Source: Carposina sasakii (taxonomy: Eukaryota; Arthropoda; Insecta; Lepidoptera; Carposinidae). Taken from it: a stretch of 64,000 bases of DNA. The DNA lies in the NCBI GenBank assembly GCA_014607495.2, contig CP053161.1, positions 11,727,115 through 11,791,114 of the forward strand. Reading direction: 5' to 3'. Of the stretch, positions 22,286 through 33,132 are shown one piece after another. Made by a program: the position numbers and the translations under genes. The notes beneath the pieces are model-generated. The model saw only the letters and a program-made list of their open reading frames with translations, searched no databases and was not told the origin of the DNA. Every line of letters starts with the position of its first letter. The stretch's first letter is position 1.

Positions 22286-22605
22286 CAGGAGGTCTACTCT
22301 GAAGTGACGATAAACGAAGTATCGGCCGAATATCGAGGTGTTTCCTACAACGAACTTCCTTCGATCGGATCAGTCGCGCCGTTTTTTCATTCGATCCGAT
22401 CGAACTCTATTTGATAGGTATAAGGCTAGATAATAGAAAGCTTATAATATTAGTCAATGTGAATTATTCTCTATAGTTCCGAATGAGTTGTGAACTCAGA
22501 TGAATGAATCCGAAGCAATTTCGTAGTAGGGTCAAAGGCTGTCAAAGGCTTCGATTCGGTCGGACCGAAAGATTCGAAAGCGGCATTTCAGAGTAGGCCC
22601 CCTGG
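22286..22605. mobile_element. ~320-bp MITE, TIR CAGGRGGYCTACTCTGAA
   Basis: Left caggaggtctactctgaa (22286-22303) pairs with right ttcagagtaggccccctgg (22587-22605), two or three mismatches. Interior is rich in gatcggatcg/cggtcggaccg motifs. No coding. Confidence 0.6.
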
Positions 22606-22944
22606 CTTTGTCAAATTATTTGTAAGTATATTAGACCGAAGGGTGCCACAATATATTTCACTGTTGGAATATAACTAATTAAGTTTGTTTGCTTTTCGCC
22701 CGTTTGTTTGTTTTGTGGCCGTTATTAAGACGTCGTTTGTTTGAATTTCATTTTATATTTTGTCGACAATATTATACTGTTATGCAATAATAATAGAATA
22801 TAATAATAAATCCACTTCATTAGCTATATTTATTTAAATCAAATATTTAATATCCATTAATATAGCGAAAACTAGAAGTAAAACCTTATAATTTATCGCG
22901 GTCTTATTTCATTCAAATATTAGAGTTGATAATTGACTGATCTT

Positions 22945-23460
22945 TAATATCTGGACCCGCTATGCTAAACGTGGCTGTATTAAGCATATCTATAATATTA
23001 AGCATACGTATAATATTAAGCATACGTATAATATTAAGCATACGTATAATATTAAGCATACGTATAATATTAAGCATACGTATAATATTAAGCATACGTA
23101 TAATATTAAGCATACGTATAATATTAAGCATACGTATAATATTAAGCATACGTATAATATTAAGCATACGTATAATATTAAGCATACGTATAATATTAAG
23201 CATACCTATCTTCATATTTCACATTCTGTTTTCCTATTAGTTTTAATGCTTTATAGTCGCTAGTTAGGTCCCCCGGGATTTTCTATGCTTTGTTATGCAT
23301 TTTTCTGGTCGCCTCTGTTGATCCTGGCTCACAGGAGTTGCAGAGACGGGAATGAGTGGTGGGCCAATCCCGGTAATATAAGCGTGCCTGTGGGATCTCC
23401 TATTTTAATCTAACAGATGGCTACTCTATTTCTGGGAACACAATCGTGTCTATGTGATGA
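22945..23460 (-). repeat. family D copy split by a minisatellite-bearing insertion
   Basis: Left part ends cgctatgctaaacgtggctgt (to 22980 or so); right part resumes at about 23388 with gcctgtgggatctcct and ggctactctatttctgggaa. The edge sequences taaacgtggctgt and taagcgtgcctgt are near copies, as expected of a duplication produced by insertion. Confidence 0.5.
22977..23210. repeat. 18-bp minisatellite, about 12 units
   Basis: Unit taatattaagcatacgta repeats from 22993 with 11 perfect copies and imperfect units at each edge. Because 18 is a multiple of three, both strands stay open (MLNIIR and ILSIRI repeats); neither is a gene. Confidence 0.97.
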
Positions 23461-23464
23461 AAGT

Positions 23465-24645
23465 ATTTTTCATTGATAGTCATTTGATACTACAATGATT
23501 TTATTTTAAATTTTAATAGGAACATAAGCAGATTTTCCCTCTTACCTCTAAACTAACAAAAGTTTTCCCTATTTAATAATTGTATTGGTTTTTATTACAT
23601 TTCTTCTACCCCTCCAAAGAGTTGAGCATACAAAGGTCATTGTCATTAATGGTGAAATATGGTACCAGACACGACTGTTCTTAGTTTTTGTCCGACATTT
23701 TGTTTTGGCGACAACCGGAAACGGATATGGAGGAAGACAGAATAATGGCCGGCGGAAATGGTCAGACAAGCCGGATTCTTGCTTTTTTTTCTCTTGCGCT
23801 GGACATAGCTAACCTAATACAGAGATGGTACCGAAAAGTTTGAGTTTGCTTTTGATTGTAAGGTTCCGTATAATGAGCCGAATTAAACCCACATATTAAT
23901 AAATTCTATACATAATACAATCATAGTAGGTATATCTTAAAAGTTGGCAAATAAGGATTAACGTGCAAGATTTATGATATCTTAATAATGTCTGACTGCT
24001 ATAATTTAAACATAAACAAAATATACTAAGCATTAGTACTTATCTTATCCATGAAATCACATCCAGGACTCTGCAGTAGGTATATGACAGACTACAGTCA
24101 AGTATAATGGTGTAATTCATTTCAAAAAATTTGGCCAAGGTACATACAATACAAATGGAATTATACCACAGCTTAAAATTATTGTTATACTTACGACTAC
24201 ATCATACTTGAACATTAAGAAGAAAACAACATTGTAATATCAATAAAATACATAACAACATCTTCAACCGTTGCCAAATATTAAAAACCACAAGCGTTTT
24301 ATTATTTTGTGAAATGTGTAATGATCCCTAAAGAGAGACGCTTTTTAAAATGCACTTTCCTCTTGTGAACTTACAACATATTTTTCGGTGATGATGTAAG
24401 ATGCATGCATGAGGTTGTTGGAGTGAAAAGAATTGCACGCTGCATGGTCAGGCTTGATAGTATCTTGGATAATACTCTATTGTTTGATCTTTATGAATTC
24501 CTATGAACTTTGAATTCGTCTTTTATATCAAGACACCATTGGAGACTGGCTGGACTTACGAGGGCCTCACCTGTATGCTGTTTTTTATTGGTCAACTGGC
24601 ATTTGTAGTCTGTGTTGGAATCAAATGGATTTAATATTATACTAA
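23465..24645. other. no gene recognised
   Basis: 23585-23812 has overlapping open frames on both strands without recognisable product. No repeat match. Confidence 0.4.
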
Positions 24646-24648
24646 TGC

Positions 24649-24824
24649 TTTGATCACACGTACTGAATAAGCGGACGAGACAGTGAACTCGGCCGAGTGC
24701 TCAGCCGGCCAGAGTGGCAAGACAGTAACTCAGACCCTGTTCTATTTACTAGGCCGAGTGAGCTACTAATAATACTAGTTATCATTTTACCGTCTCGCCC
24801 GTTTACCCGGTGAATGTGATCAAG
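24649..24824. mobile_element. ~175-bp MITE with ~38-bp imperfect TIR
   Basis: Left tttgatcacacgtactgaat and aagcggacgagacagt pair with right accgtctcgcccgtttaccc and ggtgaatgtgatcaagg. Interior has ggccgag motifs on both sides. Non-coding. Confidence 0.55.
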
Positions 24825-24885
24825 GAATTCATAACGTTCCACCTTGCCAAATTGGAAAGCTAAGAGCGACACGGTAGGTTCTCGG

Positions 24886-24960
24886 CCTCCGTATTACGTA
24901 CTTATCTGGCATAAGCAATGCGATAGCAAAATTGTAAAATATTCACGAATCGTAATATAC
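24886..24960. mobile_element. arm of the CCCCCT palindromic MITE
   Basis: ataagcaatgcgatagcaaa followed by attgta matches the arm of the element at 2300-2485. Confidence 0.4.
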
Positions 24961-25112
24961 ATAAATCTTCTATTCGTGTGTTTGTAATTAACTCCTTCTA
25001 AACAGCTGGACCGATTTTGATGAAATTTTTTGTAAAGTGGGTTCGAGAATGGTTTAGATTCACAATTCGGTCAACTAGATGCAGTCCACGCGGACGGACT
25101 AGTCGCTTATAA
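24960..25112 (+). mobile_element. Helitron-like element, diverged
   Basis: cagctggaccgattttgatg near the start and tccacgcggacggactagtc at the end; the terminal hairpin is shortened. Confidence 0.5.
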
Positions 25113-26016
25113 AATTCGTGTTCCGTAATAGCAATTTTAGAGGTAATTTGATTTAAAGGTTAGCCTGCCAATATAAGAAAAACGTTATATGAGGCAGTGT
25201 CGATAAATAAAAAGTTTTCTCCCAGCAACTCGGACGAAAAAACATCGCACTGACTGACATAACATAATTAAATTTCGCTTATTTATGAGTGCGAAAGTTG
25301 GATAAAATTAGAAAACTGCCGTAAATCATACTATCTATTGCTGTAATAAATTTATTAGTTGCTAGGGAAGTTCTCTTGCGGAGTTTTTTTTTGTATGATT
25401 TCTTGTTAGGAGTTTATTTTGTTTTCTTTTAGTATCGGTACCTGATATCATAGATATGATAATAGACTTTATACGCCGAGGCGTTAAATTATATTTTGAT
25501 TATGTTCGGAGTATGGATGGATAAGTAAGGATTTTAATAAAAATAAAATGATATTAACGCAAATGAAAAATGTATAGTGGCAAGCTTATCTCTTTTAGAG
25601 ATATCTACCAGTAATTAAATTCGTGCTAAAAATAATGTGGGACTCAATACTCATTAGGCTGGACGAAAATAAAATAAAATAAAATAAAAATCTTCTACTT
25701 AAAAATCAGATTAAATGTAATCTTCACTGAAACCTGAATAAATAGAAAACCCATCAACAATTCTTAGAAGAAATAGCTTCAATTTTAAAATAGCGTAGGT
25801 TCACTGTAAACTAGGCAGTAGCTAATACCGTGTAAAACAACCATAACCCAATAAACGTATTATGTTTAGACTTATAAACCTGTAAGAGAGAAGCAACTGC
25901 GATCTATTGCTGTATTTTTAATTAACATATAAAACCTTTAAAAAAGTGTACAGTGACATATAGAAATAAATATAAATTAATATTTACACACTTAAAAAAA
26001 AATCATTTTGTAAACA
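25113..26016. other. no gene; (AAAAT)n microsatellite
   Basis: A five-base microsatellite lies at about 25665-25690. Nothing else recognised. Confidence 0.45.
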
Positions 26017-26065
26017 AATCGTGCCTATGGGATCTCCTTCGTACTCCTGTGGTTCTGGATTAACC
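26017..26065 (-). repeat. family D fragment
   Basis: gtgcctatgggatctccttc and gtggttctgg match the minus-strand family D end. Confidence 0.45.
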
Positions 26066-26630
26066 ATTTAGGGATCACAGCCTATATACTAGATAAAATT
26101 TTATAGATAATAGATTGTTTCTAGATAAAATAGATAGGTTCACCCCTTATCATGTGTGACTTAATATTCTAACTGGTGAAAACTTGATGTATAATTTGCA
26201 TACTTGTATGTACGAGTAACGTCTTTGATAATAATTGGCGTGATTGTATGTATACCGGTTTTCCTTTAGTTATTATTTACCCTTCCATTTTGATAGCAGT
26301 TTCCAGATATTTCTGCGATATTGCAAGTCTATCGATATATATATCTAAGAAGCGTTTCATTCCTCACATAGTCCCGTAGCACGTGAGGCCATAAATATTC
26401 ACTTACCTTATGTATACCGTCTCGTAGTCAACATTAAATTAATATTTATTAATATATGAATGTCTGTTTTCTTGTAAAGCCACACATGATAAAGTACTTA
26501 GCAAAGTTTATTGTGTAGTAAAATGAGGTAAGTATTCTCTATTCTAAACCTTTTTACGCAAGATCTTATCCAAGACTTATGTCAGTGTAATCAATAATGT
26601 GACGTTGGTCTTTAGTAATTATATTTAGGT
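26066..26630. other. no gene recognised
   Basis: Nothing beyond short AT runs. Confidence 0.4.
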
Positions 26631-26763
26631 ATTTTTCCAATGTTCTGACCACGGATAGCCTATCTGAAAGTTAAAGTTGATTCTGTCTCCATCTCTTTCA
26701 ATTTTCAGAGAAAGACAGCATCAAATTTGTCGTTCACATCAGGCTATCTGGCCATTGGAAAAG
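26631..26763. mobile_element. ~130-bp MITE, ~30-bp imperfect TIR
   Basis: tttttccaatg with gatagcct near the left pairs with aggctatctggccattggaa at the right. Interior gaaagttaaa/ttcagagaaag region partly pairs as well. Non-coding foldback. Confidence 0.6.
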
Positions 26764-27224
26764 TCAACCCTTATTCTATATTCTTCTGTTAATACTATGT
26801 AAATTGTATTAAGTGCTTTTATAATTTTTGACTTCTTCAATAGATATAATGTAATAACAAGACTGGGTAGGTCACAAGGACCATTTAATGGTAAATAATT
26901 TTAAATGAACCTTAGAGAGGATATGCGTGTAGGTGTGAGTAACGAGATAGGTAACAGAAAATAGGCATGACTGGAAGAAGGTAGTACAACGTTGACGGAT
27001 TTGAAAATCGAATGCTCATATTTGAAGAAACGTTTAATACAAATTGGTTTGAAATAAGATTTATTGCTAATATGTATTTCACATATTCGCTCCCAATAAA
27101 TTATTATGAGTGTATAAAATTAATGGAATTAATAGCTAGGTATATTGAATGCATATGAAGTTTGGTTGTAACTTTTATGGTGAGCTTTAGTTGGCATAAA
27201 ATATAAACCCGATTTTGGTTACAT
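26764..27224. other. no gene recognised
   Basis: No match. Confidence 0.4.
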
Positions 27225-27672
27225 AGTACATACAGACACGGTTGTGTTGTAAAGGAAATCCCTCAGCCATATACAGGATGTAATAGAAAAGGTATGTTTA
27301 TGTAAATAGCCCACTATAGAGAACTTTTTCCAAAATTTGAGACTCGAAATCACATGTTTATTTTTCAAGATTTGTATAAACATTCCTGACTTGTTTAGGA
27401 ATTCCCCATACTATCTAGAAAAATAAATATGTGATTTCGAGTCTGAATTTTTGTAGTTTTTGTAGGTAGGTTCCATTAAGTGGGCTGTATACATAGCTTT
27501 CCACTTTCATACCCTTTTTGTTACACCCTGTATAGCATAGCGAGGACAGATGTAAATGATCTTTGAAAAGTTGCTGGTTTATCGCCTGAGAGAATGACTG
27601 AGTTCCCTAGTCAAATCTTACGACATGCACGTAATGAGATGCAGTTGATGTGATCTAATGAAGCCGCGCATC
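27225..27672 (+). repeat. family D copy, split by MITE A
   Basis: Left part acacggttgtgttgt, gaaatccctcagccata; right part tagcatagcgaggacagatg, aagttgctggtttatcgcct, ttacgacatgcacgtaatga, gatgcagttgatgtgatcta. Removing 27272-27533 and one TA restores continuity with other family D copies. Confidence 0.75.
27272..27533. mobile_element. MITE family A (long foldback)
   Basis: Termini tacaggatgtaatag and gttacaccctgta are inverted copies; inner arms tttgagactcgaaatcacat and atgtgatttcgagtctgaat also pair, so most of the 262 bp folds back. Flanked by TA, consistent with Tc1/mariner-type target choice. No coding. Confidence 0.8.
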
Positions 27673-28534
27673 AGTACACGAAAATTTACAAATTCAACAT
27701 TTTAGCAACAAATATAAAAAACTTTCAAATTTATATAAGTACTTCTGATTGAGATATTTAATATTACGGAAATTTAATCTGTGAGGAAGATTAAAGGAAT
27801 TCACGAGAAAACGGAAATATAAACCAGCATTAGAGGTCAATGATCTGAATTTATTATTAAAGATTAATAATAAGTTTTGGCTAATGTCTAATTCCGTCTA
27901 GTTTTAATTAAAAATATAAATCCCTAGTAAATATTATGCCATTGTAATATTAGAGTAAAAAGAACTAACTGACCAACCGTGCTAAAGATTACCTGGTAAC
28001 TCTTCTATTGGCTATGCCGCAGTCAGGTAATAAGAAAAAATTATTATTAAAAAAAATATTAAAATCTCTAATTTGTCTCTTGAATTTAAATAATAAAAAT
28101 TTCGTTGTAACCACAATAAACTTCGTGAACTTTCAGTTCTCATTTCACAAAACTTAACCGTAATCGCAGACAAAGTCACAGCAAACGACATTATCTGTGA
28201 CCTGATAGAGTATTCCTGAAACTTCCGAATTTTCGCGCCAAAATTATTCAACCCATCGAAAACTAAGCCCTTCTGCTATCTATCTACGTCTCAATTTCAT
28301 AAAATATCGTTCGTGTAGTCGACCGGAAGATTGCCCTTTTGATATGATTAAAAGGGCGCAGACGGTTTTATGTAGCAATTAAAGAGTTTCGTTCGCTTTG
28401 AAATCTTATTTCTATATCTAATTCATAGTATATAAATAGCAGTATAACGCGTAAAGGCAATGTAACATAATTTTGTGTTCACATTTGGTGTTCTGATCTA
28501 CCAATATCCGTCGTCGAATAACAAATTCGGATAA
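27673..28534. other. no gene recognised
   Basis: The minus frame at 28012-28251 has no recognisable motif. Confidence 0.4.
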
Positions 28535-28662
28535 TTTCTCAGGCGATAATCTAGCAACTTGACACTGATCAATAACATCTGTCTCGCTATGGTAAACGTA
28601 GTACTGGTATCTCTTTTATAAGCCTGCAGTTCTAGTTACCCCATTCCAGTTACACAGCCATG
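28535..28662 (-). repeat. family D dispersed repeat, minus strand
   Basis: ctcaggcgataatctagcaa, aacatctgtctcgctatggt, cctgcagttctagttacccc in family order. Confidence 0.7.
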
Positions 28663-29182
28663 CATGTGCATTATTGTGCATCGAATATCCGTTACACTGT
28701 TAAATAAATTTGAAGAATGTTAAAATTTATAAACTAATCATCTCTTTCATATTTTATTCATGGTGAATCTTATGCATTTTAATGACGTTCTACTTGTATC
28801 CTCCTACAATGTATTAAGTATAGAGGAACGCTTTACACGAAGTTTTCGATGGGCCATATAATCTGTTCAGAAAGTGAATGACCCACAAATTTTCATACAT
28901 AGGGCATTGACCCTCCACTATCTACAATGTAAAGTAACTCTGTATCTGTTGTCTTCTAGAAGAAATAAAACGGCTCAACGGATATGAAATCTGGGGGTTT
29001 TGACAATGTAACAATATGATAGATAAGCGACATCAAAGTTTTTAAAACCAATAGGAAGCTTTCATGAAGGCTCATTTAGCCCGTTCATAAAATTACGTAA
29101 TGAAGTCTAACCGCTTTGGTGGGAAATGTTTTCGATAACTTTACGTACTTCTTTCTTAAGTGTAAAATTGAGTTACACTTAA
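28663..29182. other. no gene recognised
   Basis: No match. Confidence 0.4.
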
Positions 29183-29557
29183 TACAGGGTGATTTTTGGT
29201 CGTCAACGTTCCCGAAAACTACGGAATCTCCTTATCATCACGATCATTTTTCTCCATGGAAGCATACCTGGGAAGTGTCTGGTTTCCAAAATATTAGGGT
29301 CCAAAGTTGAGTAAATAGACTGCGTTTTTCTGCATAAATGCACATAGACGCGCGTAGCAGGATTTTTTCACGAAAAATAATTAATATCTGTCTATAAAAA
29401 AACTAACATAAACACTAGACACTATAAATTTCGCACGATCAAGGAATTTAAAATAAAAAAAAAAAAATCCCAGCATTTTTTTTGGCATAAACTTACTTTA
29501 CTTCATGTATAGAATACGTACCCTTCGTTAAAGGTGGCCACAAAAAAACACCCTGTA
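29183..29557 (-). mobile_element. MITE family B, complete (375 bp)
   Basis: Ends tacagggtgatttttgg and aaaaaaacaccctgta are inverted copies over about 15 bp and both lie next to TA. Interior contains catttttctccatggaagca, gcgtttttctgcataaatgc and ataaacttactttacttcat, shared with 20855, 32062 and 44490. Best copy of the family here. The open frame at 29116-29310 crosses its edge and is incidental. Confidence 0.8.
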
Positions 29558-29875
29558 TTGTTAAAGCTTAGTCTCATAAAAATATTTAACTTTATAAATA
29601 AAAAGAAGAAAGCTTTTCCTTGTGATCGCAAACGTAACACTTGCGCAGATAGATTTTACTTAAATCAAGGCCTTAGAACTTGATAAAACCTAATACATTT
29701 ATCCGCAAAGCAGACATTATTATTTATGTTCAATCAAACCTTGAAGAAAGACTAATCTAAGCAAAAATAACAAAATATAAGACAGTGTTTGTAAATTGAG
29801 TGTTGGGTTTATTTGAAAAAGGCATAATCATCGGGAGGCGAACTTTATTGAGTTTACGAGCGCACTATAGAGACC

Positions 29876-30353
29876 TAGGGATGGGGTAATGTCGATACTT
29901 AAAAAAATAAAATATCGATAAAAATATGTTTGCATTATATGGGCGCGGTTGGCTATTAGAATCAGATGTGAAGCTAGAATTAGGTCACTTAAAATAAATG
30001 AATTATACGTAGTGAGATATTTCGTCTTAACTATAAATCGTTATTACCTATCATCGTTATAATTTTCAGCAACGAGAACTAACCTAATGTACCGATTTTT
30101 AAAAATATGTATTGCCTATATTTATTCTTTAGGTACACAAAAGTATAAAACAAAAAAAAAACAAATATTGCGTACAAAACCTAGCTTGTCACTAACGGAG
30201 GTTTCTTCCATCAGATCACACTTAGGATATGCAAACAATACTAAAATCCAAAACAAAGTTTCTACATTGATCATTGCCTAATGACTACATAATAATGTTA
30301 TATCGATAAACATCGATATTTTATAAATATATTACACATCACTGAACATAAAG
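29876..30353. mobile_element. candidate hAT-like TIR element
   Basis: Left tagggatggggtaatgtcga and right atattacacatcactg read as tcagtgatgtgtaat on the opposite strand, about 11 of 15 matching; both ends are followed inward by tatcgat motifs. No 8-bp target duplication could be seen, and no transposase. Confidence 0.35.
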
Positions 30354-31141
30354 TAAACAGTAGCAGGGGAATATACAAAATGTAAACAAATTAACGATCG
30401 AGATACCTCGAATTTTTCACATAAATTATACTAAAAATGCTTTTATTATTCTGCATTATTTTTACAGCTATTTTTCGCGAACTCAAAATACCTAGGCAAA
30501 GATTTTTATTTACACTAAGGTTTATGTTTCGTGGATAAGAATACCTACGATTTTAAGTACAGTCAAATGAAATATTATCCCCAAAGAGATCAAATCTGCG
30601 GATCAAACCTATAAATTAATAAAATAGTGAATGTATGAAAAAATGTATTAATCGTCAGATTCCAGATTTAGTTTTTCCATGTTTTCAAATGCAGTAAAAT
30701 CATTGTGTTTCCACTAAGTAAACCACACTTCACGCCGCATATAATTAAGACATCACAATGTAAAATCAACGACATTGTAAGATAACTCAATTATTCCCTG
30801 CAATAAACCGTTCGTCGGTTGAAAAAAAAAAACGTTAAAACGGTTAAAACGTTAGTTGAACATCTCCGCCCATGTGTCAGGTTATGGCTAGGTGGCGCTG
30901 AAAGATATACAGATGTTACTTGTAATTACGTTTTTGGAGTTCCGTTTTTAGAGGAAATCGGTTTTGGAAAGTGTTGTTTTTTAAGATCGTATTTTTTATT
31001 TATCAATTTTACACTAACACAGTTATTACAATATTTCGCAAAATTCTTACGTAGTTTTACTGCAGGTCTCAGTGCTTACTTGGTCTTACTACTTACCTAC
31101 ATATAAAGAATCATTTTGAAACTTATGTTTTATATTAAAAC
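30354..31141. other. no gene recognised
   Basis: The 95-codon frame at 30819-31106 starts in an A-run and shows no known motif. Confidence 0.4.
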
Positions 31142-31455
31142 ACTAGTGGATGCCCGCGACTCCGTCCGCGTCAAAACAAAATGTCGAAATTATCCGGGAT
31201 TAAAACATTTTCCCGGGATAAAAAGTAGCCCATATGTTAAGTGGGACCTGTCACAATATATTACCGAAAACTGCATCGAAGTCGGTTCAGCCGTTTCTGA
31301 GATTAGCGTGCACAAACGCACAGACAAACAGACAAAAAAAAAATTATTTTTTTGGGTACTATTGCGTTAATAAAGGTCTTCTATAATATTTTTTCTCATA
31401 CATCTTCTATGTACAGACAGCGATCCGTTACATTTTTATTATATGTATAGATTAT
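31142..31455 (-). mobile_element. Helitron-like element, minus strand
   Basis: actagtggatgcccgcgact at the left edge, then the same order of blocks as 17055-17400 (accgaaaactgcatcgaagt, ttctataatattttttctca, acatcttctatgtacagaca). Confidence 0.65.
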
Positions 31456-32061
31456 TATGGCAGTTTGGTGTCTATTTTAAGATAGACTTTAACCTTATGC
31501 TTAGAGTATCCTGAGAGAGTGTGTTTTAACCGACTTTCAAAAAAGGGAGGTTTTCAATTCGTCGGTATGTTTTTTTTCCATATTGCGGAACTTGACGCCA
31601 TGTTTTAATCAGTCTTCACCCAATTATATTTTTGGCATGGAAATTGTACAAAGCTGACGATCTTATGCAAAAATATGGAGATAAAATAATTAGAAATTTT
31701 ATCTTAATTCGGAAGATGTCGCTTGACTCGCGGCTGTGGTCAGCGAATTTTTTGGGCTTGATTTTTAAAAAATTTGGGGCAATTTGCCGAGTTATTTTTA
31801 TGGGCCAATGAATAATAGGGTAAAATTTCTTGAATAATTAAACAAGTTTGAAGTATTTTTATTTAGATCATGTTTTATACAAAGTTGATGATGTCCTAAT
31901 CAAGTTTTAAAGAAAGAGATTACACACCTCGGACCTTAATTTGCTAAGATAGAAGATAGAGTAATATAGTAACACCATGTAACTAGAATATACACTTCAC
32001 ATCAAATTAAAAATTAAAAACTAGATAGATAAAACATATACATAGAAGAGTATCACTTCTA
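31456..32061. other. no gene; one known-type repeat edge
   Basis: At 31528-31585 ttttaaccgactttcaaaaa, gggaggttttcaattcgtcg resembles a block I remember as recurrent in Lepidoptera; element class unknown. Nothing else. Confidence 0.35.
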
Positions 32062-32373
32062 TACAGGATTTTTCTCGTTGCCACACTACTCTATACATCA
32101 AATAAAGTAAGTTTATGCCAAAAAAAATCTGGGAAACTGGGTTTTTTTTTGTTTTTTTTTTTATTTTTATTACTTGATCGGGCGAAATTTATAGTGTCCA
32201 GTGTTTATCCTGGGATTTTCATAGACAGATATTAATTATTTCTCGTGAAAGATTCTTGCTACACGCGTCAACCCAGACACTTCCCAGGTATGCTTCCATG
32301 GAGAAAAACGATCGTGATGATAAGGAGATTCCGTAGGTTTCAGGAACGTTGACGACCAAAAATCACTCTTTAT
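32062..32373 (+). mobile_element. MITE family B, internally shortened
   Basis: tacaggatttttctcgttgc at the left, ggcgaaatttatagtgtcca and cttcccaggtatgcttccat inside, gacgaccaaaaatcactctt at the right. Missing part of the cccttaacgaaggg block and the gcataaatgcac block. Confidence 0.75.
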
Positions 32374-33132
32374 AATACCTACTTAGGTATATTATTGTTT
32401 ATATTGTACAATAAAGTCGTAAGGTAATCTAAACAACGAAAATGAGGGTAGTTGTTGTTACAAAATATTTCTCGTAGATAACATTAAAGTTATTTACACA
32501 TATTTTCTTCGAAGATACCATATATATTCATTTTTACGTAGGCAGTTTAGATAATGTCATAATTTTTGTGAGTTTAATTTCAGCTACAGTTGTCAATGGA
32601 TGGTATACGTTAGAGACTATATAATATACAAAATTATTCATAAAAAGGTTATTAGAAATTGACAAAAATTTCAAAATATTTGTAAGGCTGCATTTAACTT
32701 ACCTAAAAGTTTTTTTTTTAAGTTACAGTATATGTAACTCAATTATTATTATTTAGTTAGTAATTTATCGATGTTATCTTTCAATGTATTTTAATATTAA
32801 TAAAGATAACTTTGAAGTTAGTCCTTCCATAATAATAAGAGATTTTTTAAGCATCTGCGAACTTATAAATGGCTTTATAATAATGTATGTATTTAAATTA
32901 TTAGTCACTTCCTCTGGCTCTCGCCTTTTGATATCTTGATATATTGATGAGATTTAGCCATCGTCGGCCTGGACTTAAGGCCGTGGCAGACTGACATCAC
33001 GACTTTGACTGGTAAAATTCTAATTAGAGTTGAGCTTGGATTAGTGTCACTACAATTTTACACCATTTCTTTCCTCAATGAATTGTAGAAAAACAGGTGT
33101 TTTTATTTTACGTAGTATCCCAACTGCATAGA
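32374..33132. other. no gene recognised
   Basis: AT-rich; no match. Confidence 0.4.

Noticed and set aside
22913..23240. 100- and 92-residue open frames on both strands; also a CRISPR-like look
   Set aside because: Both frames are the 18-bp minisatellite translated; there are no spacers between units, so it is not a CRISPR array.
30819..31106. 95-residue open frame
   Set aside because: AT-rich, begins in an A-run, hydrophobic low-information sequence and no motif; likely chance.
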